A DNA stretch of 64,000 nt from Alopecurus myosuroides (taxonomy: Eukaryota; Streptophyta; Magnoliopsida; Poales; Poaceae): assembly GCA_028641055.1 (NCBI GenBank), contig CM054062.1, positions 235,426,376 through 235,490,375 on the forward strand, in the 5' to 3' direction. This document shows positions 1-10,300 of the stretch, in pieces; positions within the stretch are counted from its first letter, which is position 1; the number at the start of each line of letters is the position of its first letter. The translations under genes were made by a program, and so were the position numbers. The notes under the pieces are model-generated. The model was not told the DNA's origin. It did no database searches and was given only the letters and a program-made list of their open reading frames with translations.

Positions 1-1343
1 CAAACGAATCGAGCCGAAGAGCACCGACGGGGCCGCGCCGTCCATTTCCCTTCTCCGACCCGATGAGCTCCGGCGACGAATCGCCGTTGCCTCGAGCTCC
101 CTCCTCCGTCACCGAGCATCCCAGCACGTTCACGGTGAGCAGGGGAACCTCCCCGTCGTTTTTCCCCCTCCCTAACCCCCTAGAACGCCGCCGAGTCATG
201 GCCGTGGTCCGGCCGCCGCCGCGCGCCGTTGCCGCCGCTCTCTGGAGCCGTCCCAGGAAACGAAACAGGCCCTATATGATTCCCCGTGTCATTAGCAACG
301 TGTAGCTACTTTTGATTTGTGAAACGGTGAGTGTTTCCGCCGGATTCGAGCTCGCCGGAGCGTTCTCGCCGGCGAGTGACGCATCGATGACGTCGCGCTG
401 ACGCCAGCCGCCCTTAACCCGCGCTTAGGAGTTAAACCTGCTGGTGGGGCTGCGCATCGCCTGCGTGGCAGCCCCGTGGAAGCCTGGCCCGCTCGTCAGC
501 CTCAGCGGGTAGATCCGGTCGCGGTAGCAGCAGATCTGGGCAGCCCGTCAGCAGATCTGGCCCAACAACACTTTTTTTCCAATTTCTTTTTTTACAGAAT
601 GTAGCATGGTTACTTTTGGACTCAAAAGGAAACTTAAAATATGAATTTGACCAAACTAAAATTCACAGTGGTACCTCAACTAATTCTAAACCATCTCCAA
701 GTTGTAGATCTACATTTGGATGGATAGATTTGAAATGAAAAATGATTTGGCAACAGGTACCAGAAACACCAAAATGAGCACCATTTTTATTTTCAACTCA
801 GAATGAAGTGAGGCCAATTGCATTGGAAAGCCCTTGAAATTTCCTAACAGGAGCATTTAACCTCGTTTCCAAATTCATTGTATTTTTTAAATGGCATGCA
901 ATTTGGTAAAACACCAGAGAGCACTTTGGTGATTTTTATAAAATAATTAAAAATGATTTTTGATGCAAACTCAACTGGATGGTCTTGTATATGTTTAGGG
1001 ATATCCAAACCTAGAAGGGTTTAATTTTTAGAGCATCCTAGAAATTTTGGTGGACAGATCTTTGATTTGCTTGTTTCTGCCATTTTGGCATTTTAGCTAT
1101 TTAAATTATGTGATTATATTTTTGTGTTACAATATTGTTTTCTAGCATATATAAGTTGTGTGAACTTGTTTTATAAGGTTTACTTAGCTATTTTAGCATG
1201 TTAGAATGTGTGGACTTGAGTGGAGAAGAAATATGATATTTGTTAGTAGCATATGTTCATCTCTAGTTTATTACTTGCATATAATTTTTGAATGATTAAT
1301 TTGTGTGCAAGTGATTGAATTGTTGTGTTGAGATATTAGATTC

Positions 1344-2473
1344 AGTACCATGTTGGTACTTATATTTGGTTAGTATCACCTCTGCTAGATTGCATTTGAG
1401 TTGGTATAAAAGCATGAGTAGCTTAATCATTACTATGAGAATGGTTATGGAAAAATTCCCTCATGTGTGGAATTTTGACATAATCATTTGTGGTTTTGTG
1501 ACCATATATTTTTGGGTTGTATCCATAGGTCCAGTAGCATTTTGATAAGTTTGTTATGAGTACTTGACCCCTAAAGTTTTCACTTGTGTGAAAACAATAA
1601 CATGAGTAGCAGTGCCTTGCTTATTTAAGCACCCTATTATTTTCTACTAGTATTGTTATTGCACTAGGTGCTAGTTTAGCATTTTATTAATTTTTATCAA
1701 ATGGACCAGAGGCATTGTGACCTCTTAATGCTTTGATATGATAGTGGAACACCCACTGGTTTCATTGCATTTTTGGTGGAAACATTATTTCCCCCACACT
1801 AGATGTGTTTCTTTTATATATGTTTTGAGTAGATCTTTAAATGCTTTTTAGGCTTATTGCTAGATTAATTCTCATGAAACTAGTACCATTTAGGTACTGT
1901 TATTTTGGTTATAGCACCTCTAGATACTTGGTGCTTGTGTTTGAAATATATTTAAATAGCAATGCCTAAAGTCTAAATTTCATACTAGGATATTCATGTA
2001 TGCTTTTTGTCTTGTTTTTCCCCTAGGGAAAAATATGAATCTTTGGTGTGGAAACCAGAGGATGGAATGTCCTTGTGGTATTATTATCTTAGGGTTTTCA
2101 CCTCTGATAGGTTTCCTCTTAAGTAGCATAAAAGCATGAATAACACTTGGATGACTAGGAATTAATCTCCTCACATGTGTAGCATTTTAAGCATAGTTTT
2201 TCCTTGTTTCCTAGCTATGCTTTTTATGTTATTTTGTGGAATCCAGTAGCATTTATGGTACTGGTTAGAGGAGTATTTTTCCTCTGCTAGCTTGCACACT
2301 TGTGCATAACATTAGCTAGTGTAGCCTAAAATAGTCTAGTATTTTTCCTAAATTTTCTACTAGTATGAGTAGGAGTTTTTGGATGCTTGTTTGTTTGTTT
2401 TGAGCACTTTTATAAAAGTGACCAGAGGCTTATTAACCTCTTGGTGAGCATATTTGCTAGTGGAACACCCACT
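1344..2473 (+). repeat. Array of short perfect hairpins in LARD1 LTR
   Basis: Short inverted repeats recur in the same order. AGTACCA/TGGTACT is at 1344-1360, AGAGG/CCTCT at 1708-1725 and AGTGG/CCACT at 1743-1757. AGTACC/GGTACT follows at 1882-1898, then CCAGTA/TACTGG at 2243-2264, AGAGG/CCTCT at 2267-2285, CACTTTTA/TAAAAGTG at 2405-2420, AGAGG/CCTCT at 2424-2441 and AGTGG/CCACT at 2459-2473. The surrounding text is also loosely repeated, so this looks like an old tandem expansion of a module of about 500-600 bp. The second copy is at about 11067-12196. Confidence 0.75.
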
Positions 2474-4240
2474 GGTATGTTTGCCTCATGGTGGAAAAAT
2501 AGGTTTGACTTGTTGTCATGAGCTTTTTCACCACTTGAGTATTTTAGCAAATTATATGTGCTAGCCATAGAGATTGTTAGGGAAGTTTTTAGACATAAAA
2601 ATGTGTTTTATGTGACACCCTACTGTCTAGTAACATGTGCTCTACCCCACTGGTCCATGGTGTTCATAACAAAAAAAATCATTGAATTGGCCACACATAA
2701 GCACTAGAAAAAAAAGCAGACTTTTCAACTATAGTTTTTATGCCAATTTTTCTTAAGGGAAAAATTGAGAACTTGGGTGGTACTTCTTGATTGTTTGCTG
2801 TATGTATTACTTGTAGCCTTGTTTGTCTTGTTTGGTTCTGAATGTGTGTCCTTTATTCTCTTTTTACGGCGTTAGAAAACGAAGAGGAAGGAAGTGTCGT
2901 GAAGCTCTGTTTCAAGTTCCAGTCACTCCAACAACCAGGGACACAAAGAGATACCAGGCAAGCCATCCTGATGCTTGCTGATACAATACTTATCATTATC
3001 TATCATGCATGTTTTACCTCTGAAGTTTTACAAAAACTTTATTATCAAAACTATTTTTGATGTGGAATTTACTACTATACTATATTATAGGTTACTATCA
3101 TGCCAATAGTTAAACTTGGTAATACCAAGCCCATAGACCACCATATGGTATTTATTACCATCCAATATACTAGTCCCTAAGTGGACACCCTAAAATTGTG
3201 ATTCTACAAAACAAAGGCTTTACGGAAAAACCCGGAGAAAAGGCGGATCCTTGTTCTCCGGAGGAATGTGGAAGTGGTCATTTTTGAGAAAGTGGTGTTT
3301 TCAAAAATGACACATAACCTAGTCTTCGCCGGACAACCTTTACCGTACTGCCACCCTACCCTAACATGGGCACGGGGCTTAACTTGAAGTTTGTTCTTGT
3401 TAGTGTGTGCTATCTCACTTGCTATAAGGGGCGTCGTACCCTCGAACCGAATGTCGTCAAAACTCCCAATGTTGAGGCATATAAAGTGTGGGATTAATTT
3501 TCCCTCCGGATGCATTCATTGAGGCTCCTGGCTAGGCAGGGTGGGACTTGATGCCGGGGAGAACAACCTCAATCGAGAGATAGGCATATTCTAGCTTGAA
3601 CATAGTGGATGGTTATGATCATATACCTGATGTTTACATACTGTTGTTACAGTCCGTGATTGTTCACGGGAGGTGTACTGGATCTGGTGGATGTGTACAC
3701 CTCTGCAGAGTACAACTTTTTCGAAGAAGCCGCGTCCTCGGATATGGACAGTTGAATGGCCATGTAGCTAGCATTGTGTCAATGTTTTCAAAAGAGAAAG
3801 TTTTTGAAAAGGAATTGTATTTGTGAAATACTGGAAATATTGAACTTGTGAAGTTCGGAAAGGAATGGAAACTTATATCGTGGAGGTATCGTCGATGATG
3901 AAAAGCCAGATGCTGATATACAAAACAAAACGTTTTGCAAAGAAAACCTTTTCTACTCTAAGCAAGAATTCTGGAAACTGATTCCAAGAAGTTTTGCAAA
4001 GAGAAAATATTCTTTAACAAAACTTTACAAAACCTCTTGTACATGTGATATCTACAAGAGAAATAAAACTATATTATTTTCTTCTGAAGTATATTCTTCA
4101 ACGAAGATACAGATTAACCTGACTGCAACGGTGGTGTCATCATATATGAACACCATTGATAGTGAACCCTATTTATAGCCTACCGATTCCACCATATAAG
4201 CATATTTGCATGTTGGTAAGTGATATGATGGATGTCTTGC

Positions 4241-4262
4241 TGAGTACATTCAAATGTACTCA
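4241..4262 (+). other. 9-bp perfect stem-loop near LARD1 LTR 3' end
   Basis: TGAGTACAT, a four-base loop TCAA, then ATGTACTCA. The copy in the 3' LTR is at 13964-13985. The LTRs of LARD2 carry a related stem (see 21480-21498). Confidence 0.7.
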
Positions 4263-4643
4263 TTATGGTTTCGCCCCTGGTATCTACTTATCAGATTTTG
4301 AGAAGGAACCTCCGAAGGAGATCTATGAAGAGAAGTACGGAGTTGACGGCTTTGCGAACTAGGATCGTCTCCGGGTCAGCAGCCTGTAGGTTAAGGCGTG
4401 ACTTGGGCTCAACTACGTTGTGTTTTAATTGTCTTCCGCTGTGTTTGTTAAATTGCCTGCCCTTTTGGCAGTTGTGTTAAACTTGATCATGTGATCATTT
4501 GTGTAATACCTTTATGTATTCGTGTAATGGATGATGTATTTCTGTGTGCCAACAGTGTATGTTGTTCACGACTGATCTTTCTGGGATCGTGAATGTATGC
4601 ATACGTAGGGTTTCAGACTGTCGGTCTGGGGTCCTTACAGAGT

Positions 4644-4656
4644 TGGTATCAGAGCC
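4644..4656 (+). other. Primer-binding site of LARD1 (initiator tRNA-Met type)
   Basis: TGGTATCAGAGCC lies 4 bases after the LTR end at 4639. It matches the complement of the 3' end of plant initiator methionine tRNA, the usual primer of many plant gypsy and copia elements. It also sets the element's orientation as +. Confidence 0.9.
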
Positions 4657-7600
4657 ATCCTGACCTTAGGAGACCTTAGTTAGCATGGACACCAGATAGG
4701 AAAGAAAAGTATTTTTGAGTAAAAACCTATTTACTATCTACATGATTTTTATCTAAGGGAATTTTAGTATATTTTCCCTCCTTCTGATCTTTTCAAAAGA
4801 TTCTAAATGCATATCAAGGGCGTCCTTGAACAGTGGTTCGAAGGGCGGGCCTTACAGAGTTAGTATCTCTCTCGGTTAAGAGTTTATTTCTTACTTGTTT
4901 GCAACTGCTCCGCTCTGTTTTTGAAAACATCTCTCGTCTTTGAAGTTTTCTGTCCAGAAAATAGTTGGAGTTTCAAAAACAGATTGTTGCATAAAGTTTT
5001 ATCAAAACTTTACTTCTTTTATCTTGTTTTCATACCAAAAACTTGTATACTTGCCAATGTCCCGAGATACCAAAATAATTGCCTAGCTCTACAGTGATGA
5101 TGGTCAGAAGTAGATATAGTTCTTCAGCCACTTCTAGGATTTTGGATCATTCCCCGGCGTAGCTCCAATGGAGCCTTGCTTGTGTGTTTTGGCTTGCTTA
5201 TGTGTGTCCGTAGGACTTTGTGCTATTGTGTGGTGTAGAATTTGGTTCATCTAGGCTTCTATATGTTTGTGGGGTACTCAAATTTTGCAGATTTGTGCTT
5301 GCCCCGCTCTTGTTTTTGAATCGCCTCGTGTTAAATTTTTGCAAGCAAAAATGTTTGTATAGTATTCAAAAACAAGAATTTGTTGCTTAGACTTATACTT
5401 GTTTTCGCTTCATAATGCCACCGTCGTGAACCACCACCATTAATGAAAGCACCATTGGACCTAATAATAGAGGACCATCAAGCCACACGAACTGATAGCG
5501 TTGCTACCAGTGATGCACTCCAACAGATAAAGCTCCAACAACGACAACCTTTGAAGAAGAAAATGCGTGAAGAAAACCAACCAATACTGACCAAAACCTC
5601 TATGTTTGTCTGTTTGCAAAAGACTCGTTTTGCCCTGTTGGCTAAATGTTGCACATTTTTTATGTCCCTTTTTAAAAGACCTGACAAGAGAAATCCCCTT
5701 TTAAAAAGTTATATACCTCCCTCCTCTGGAGAAAAGTGCAAAATAAGATTTCACCTGCCATGATGCGCAACCCCCTCAAAAGCAAATCAAAAGAGCACAA
5801 TTCAATATTCGACGTATGACGCTAGTCGTATCTTGTCGGATAAACATTACTATTAGAAAGTTAACAAGACTAACATGCTTTGCCAAATCTTAGGTTGACA
5901 CCTAACCAAAGCATGTGAACTACTGAAAAACTCTTTCTAAACCAAGGAATTAAGTGACTTACGACAACTTTTAATCTAGTTGGTAAAAAGGAGAAGTCAC
6001 GAGAAAATAAGATGTTGACTTATTCGTTTACTAGTCAATAGGATATCATGTGTATCTACTTTGGAAACCAAAACTTGGTAGAGATTGTAGGTACTATGAT
6101 ATTCGGGGTTTAGAAATTAAGTGAACAATGAAATGGTTGTGACAGAACTGGAAAACAGCAGTTTTCCTGCTTATTGTTTCTTTATGTGCTCTTGATTGAA
6201 ATAAATTTGTGTTTTATTCAATCTTGCTTCCTAACTTATATGGAGTTGTTAGGACTTGTTATTATGTTGTCTTCTTACAATAAATCTACCCTATAAAGTG
6301 TGTGCATGATTGGAAACTCGAATAAAAATGAATAGCATTTGTTACCTTCTAGTTTATTAATTGGAATTATTGTGAAAGCTAGATCTTTGTGTGAATGCTT
6401 TGATAAATTTTGTGCTATGTTTTCTTTGAGTCCAGTACCATTTAGGTACTGTTATTTTTATGCTTGTACCTATGTTAGCTTGCATGTCTTTTAATAAAAC
6501 AGCATGTGTAAGAATTGCTATCATTATGCACTAGTATTGCTTCACTAGATTAAATAGCATTATATTTTTATCTTGTATGCAAAGTTTTTCATGACTAATC
6601 AGAGGCTTAGTACCTATTTTTACTTGGTATTAGTAGGCTATAGCCCACTGGTCCCATTGTATTTTGGCTTGAGGATGAAAAATCCCCAACCATACACATG
6701 TGTGAAAATAGCATGTTTCACTATGTGATTGATTTCTATTTTCCACCATGGAAAATATAATTATTTCTTTTCACTTATGCAAGTGAGAAGTTTATCTATT
6801 ATTAGTAAAGACTAATATGTTTAGGTGTGATTCTTTTGTTAGCATAATATTCCTTAGGGGTATCATGTTAAGAAATGTTTCACTATCGTGGGCTAAAATT
6901 AAATTGTTCACAAACAAAATAAATTCCTCTTGATTGGTAGATTGTTTGTGAATAATTTTAAATTGAGTGTATGGATTTTTGAAAAGGTTTAGATAACTTT
7001 TCATTAATTGCATAGCTACTGGTTGTGTGAGTTATACCTTGCTTGTTTGCTAGTGATTGGTTAAAGAAAAACAGAAATTGCTAGAAGAAATTTATGCATG
7101 TTTAATAGTTGTATCTTGGGATTGTTTTGATGTTTGTGCTTAATAACATGAGTGAGTTTTGTGTACTGTTATTAGGTACACTTATATTCATGACTTTCTT
7201 GTTTAAGTTTAAACATCATGATAGCATTGTTTGCTTCTCTAAGGCAAAACTAGTTTCACCACTAGAAAATGGTGATTTTTGCTCTAGTATTACCCTCTTT
7301 TTATTTTATGAGTATATGTGTTGATATAGCATGTTTAGGAAGTTATTACTTCTGTTATCATGCCATGAATTATTTAGTTTCATGTTCTATGGTTATAGGA
7401 TATGATTATCTCTTATAGCATGCTGGTGTAGTTTTTTTCATACTAGTGTGTTATTTGTGCAGTCCTGTTTTTATGCCTGTGAAATAGGAGTTTCATCTTG
7501 TGTAAAGATGGTATTTCAGAGTACCTTTATGATTGAATTAATTGGTTTTTAGCTACTGGTTGTTTGCTAATTGTTCATGATTGATGGATTCCAAAACCTC

Positions 7601-8240
7601 TAATAAACAATAACCTGATGAATAAATAGTCTATTCATCTGTGGTGTTGTTTGCTTGCTTATTGGATTTTGTTTAAATGTTTTTACCTTAGCATGAGTTA
7701 ATACTTGTGTTATGATTGTGATTAAGAGTATCTTATTAAACTAAAACATCCAACTAAAATCATGAACTTATTAAATGATAGTTGCTTGTGGGGAGTAACA
7801 CCCACTGCCGTGGCTATTGTTCTGTCTGTTTGTTTTACCTTAGCAACCTAACCTTTGCACCCACAAGCTATATTTTTAAGCTTCTTATATACCTTGTTAT
7901 GAGAGTGGTACACCACTCCATATGTGGTATGTAATATGTGGGATATAGCTAGAAAATCATGTAAAAAAAAATGGACGTTATCAGAAATTGTAATAATTGA
8001 CGGTACATTTCGAGGTAGTTCTGCACTAACCTTAATTTTTGTTCAAACCAGGAAACAAAAGTTTTGGACCTAAAACAAGTACTGGTGTACTTCTTTTAAT
8101 AGTGAATTCACTAATTTAGGGATGTACCCCGCCTCCCAAGAAAAGTCAAAGGGGGGAAGCCCCTGCACTCCAACACTAACATTGTGTTTGTTGGCCCTCC
8201 CTTAGTCCTCGCTTGTGAATCTCGGGGACGAGATTCTTTT

Positions 8241-8253
8241 TAAGGGGGGAAGA
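8241..8253 (+). other. Polypurine tract of LARD1
   Basis: A purine run, TAAGGGGGGAAGA, ends two bases before the TG of the 3' LTR. The text just upstream (about 8221-8240, GGGGACGAGATTC) is a common pre-LTR context in plant gypsy elements. Confidence 0.85.
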
Positions 8254-8411
8254 CCTGTCACATCCCAATTTTGGAATACATGTTAACACAGTTGTTTTGC
8301 TAATTGCTTGACAATTAAACTTTGGTTGTGTTTGTTTGTGGTTGTTTAAGTGCAACCAAACAAACTAATTATATAAACTTGCAAACTTAAAAGGATAGCA
8401 AAGCAGTGAAC

Positions 8412-8465
8412 TAAAAATATTCAACATATTGTTCCAGGGATAAAAATATTCAACATATTGTTCCA
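8412..8465. repeat. Two-copy 25-bp tandem repeat in LARD1 LTR
   Basis: The unit begins TAAAAATATTCAAC and ends TTGTTCCA. It occurs at 8412-8436 and 8441-8465, separated by GGGA. It looks like a simple local duplication. Confidence 0.85.
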
Positions 8466-9546
8466 ATGACCTTGGCAATATTTTCTAAAGTAAATATTGA
8501 TCAAAGAGTTTTACAAAACTATCTTATGAATCCAATACTTGTTGAATATTATTACAAGGCCTAAATTAAGAAAGAGGAAAACACTTAATAAATTTCCATA
8601 AAGGTTTATCAGAAAAAGAGGCATTCTTAAATGCTTCACCAAAATATTATCAAATGTTTTTCCAACCTTGCAAGATTAAAAACAATAGTATTAGAGAGCA
8701 TTTGCTTGCTATCTCTAGTCACATAAATATTTTGGCAAAGCATTGCTAAAGAAAAGCCAAGTGCTTTATTAAATAGAAATTCCAATATTTCCAGAAACAG
8801 AAAACTAAAACAAGTTACTATTGGAAACTTTCTTAAAATGATTTGAAATTAATACCATTGCTTCCTTATATCAAATAAGTAACACACACAAGAGGAGACA
8901 AAAAATTGAATCCATTAAAGTCCTGAAAACATGGTTTTTCTCCACAGCAACATTTGGGATTTTGAACATGTTTGTTCTACAAACTTTTTCCAAATGCCAT
9001 GAAATAAATACCACATTCTCTATATCATAAATAAGGATGAAAACCAAAAGGGCAAAAGTTTTTGAATTGATTAAGGTGCCAAAAACCCCTGTTTTCTTGA
9101 CAGCACCTTTTTTAAATTTGAACAAGTTTGTTCTATGAAGTAACTCAAAATGACTTGAATTTTCTACCACATAAGGAACACATCAAATAAGGAATGTGTG
9201 CCAAAAATTATCATTTTTGGAAGCTCCTAAGTAGGTTAATAAATTCAATGTCCATTTATGTAAGAATTCAAATTTGAACAACTTTGAATTATAAAGTTTA
9301 TCCAATGGAGCCAATTTTCATATATGTTGTGCAACTCAACTAATTAGAATTTTGGGCAAAAGGATTTAAAATTTAAACTTTGTTTGATTGGTGAAAACAG
9401 GCTTTTTCAGAGAGAAAAGGACCTACTTGTAAAGTTGGCAGGGACCAAATTGTGATCCTAGTCATTGTCATCTTCTTCTTCCTGTAGCTCACGTAGCAGG
9501 CATGGAAGCCCATGCTTCTTTGCTTCGAAGGTAAGCCTTCTAAGTA

Positions 9547-9556
9547 GATAAAAACC
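9547..9556 (+). promoter_or_regulatory. Candidate TATA box of LARD1 LTR
   Basis: AGATAAAAAC sits just upstream of a pyrimidine-rich run (CT repeats, 9580-9618) and of a leader that begins with AAACCCTAG at about 9634, a word common in plant 5' leaders. This arrangement suggests that transcription starts at about 9575-9620. No experimental start is known to me. Confidence 0.5.
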
Positions 9557-9599
9557 CCTCCCATGTGCTGCTACCTGCCCCCTCTCTCTCCCCCCCTCG

Positions 9600-10300
9600 A
9601 ACTCTCTCTCTCTCTACAGATATTTTGCTAACCAAACCCTAGCCCGTATGAGGTCGCCGTCGTTCCGGCCTATGCAGACCTCGCCGCCGGCAGCCGTGGG
9701 CGCCATCAGCTCCGCCTCGTCGAGTAGGACCTCAGTGCCAAACGAATCGAGCCGAAGAGCACCGACGGGGCCGCGCCGTCCATTTCCCTTCTCCGACCCG
9801 ATGAGCTCCGGCGACGAATCGCCGTTGCCTCGAGCTCCCTCCTCCGTCACCGAGCATCCCAGCACGTTCACGGTGAGCAGGGGAACCTCCCCGTCGTTTT
9901 TTCCCCTCCCTAACCCCCTAGAACGCCGCCGAGTCATGGCCGTGGTCCGGCCGCCGCCGCTCTCCAGAGCCGTCCCAGGAAACGAAACAGGCCCTATATG
10001 ATTCCCCGTGTCATTAGCAACGTGTAGCTACTTTTGATTTGTGAAACGGTGAGTGTTTCCGCCGGATTCGAGCTCGCCGGAGCGTTCTCGCCGGCGAGTG
10101 ACGCATCGATGACGTCGCGCTGACGCCAGCCGCCCTTAACCCGCGCTTAGGAGTTAAACCTGCTGGTGGGGCTGCGCATCGCCTGCGTGGCAGCCCCGTG
10201 GCAGCCTGGCCCGCTCGTCAGCCTCAGCGGGTAGATCCGGTCGCGGTAGCAGCAGATCTGGGCAGCCCGTCAGCAGATCTGGCCCAACAACACTTTTTTT
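9600..10300 (+). other. GC-rich leader island in LARD1 LTR
   Basis: About 700 bp of GC-rich sequence in an otherwise AT-rich LTR. It contains AAACCCTAG, an open frame at 9648-10001 rich in Ser, Pro and Arg, a good splice-donor word (CACGGTGAGC near 9869) and an inverted repeat GGGGCTGC/GCAGCCCC at 10168-10197. The left LTR copy at 1-550 has the same island, but the 16-bp indel breaks the frame there. I read it as untranslated leader (R/U5) rather than a gene. Confidence 0.6.

Larger units (their letters stand above)
1..4639 (+). repeat. 5' LTR of LARD1 (truncated by window start)
   Basis: This equals 9739-14362 except for scattered substitutions and a 16-bp indel near 220-240. It ends in CA directly before the primer-binding site. 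The order inside is a GC-rich leader (to about 550), a long AT-rich hairpin-dense stretch (about 600-3180), then a 3' part with mixed composition. The short open frames inside, such as 3204-3515 (-) and 3596-3826 (+), recur in the other LTR only because the LTRs are duplicates. Confidence 0.92.
4640..8255 (+). other. Non-coding interior of LARD1
   Basis: About 3.6 kb with no frame above 107 residues and no gag, protease, RT or integrase motif in any frame. A possible relic of a gag start lies near 5416, where ATG-CCA-CCG-TCG is followed at once by a stop; this is weak. From about 6290 the text resembles the LTR hairpin modules: AGTACC/GGTACT at about 6429-6446, GTGTAC/GTACAC at 7161-7181, TCACCA/TGGTGA at 7256-7275, CATCTT/AAGATG at 7493-7510, GATGAATA/TATTCATC at 7617-7639 and GAGTGG/CCACTC at 7903-7918. 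The interior looks built from the same hairpin-rich material as the LTR. Confidence 0.8.

Noticed and set aside
63..305. Ser/Pro-rich frame in the LTR leader (also 9648-10001) as a gene
   Set aside because: The two LTR copies differ by a 16-bp indel that changes the frame, and composition explains the open frame.
3204..3515. 103-residue minus frame, identical at 12927-13238, as a conserved gene
   Set aside because: Its identity comes from LTR duplication 0.1-0.2 My ago, not from selection; no domain and no independent copy.
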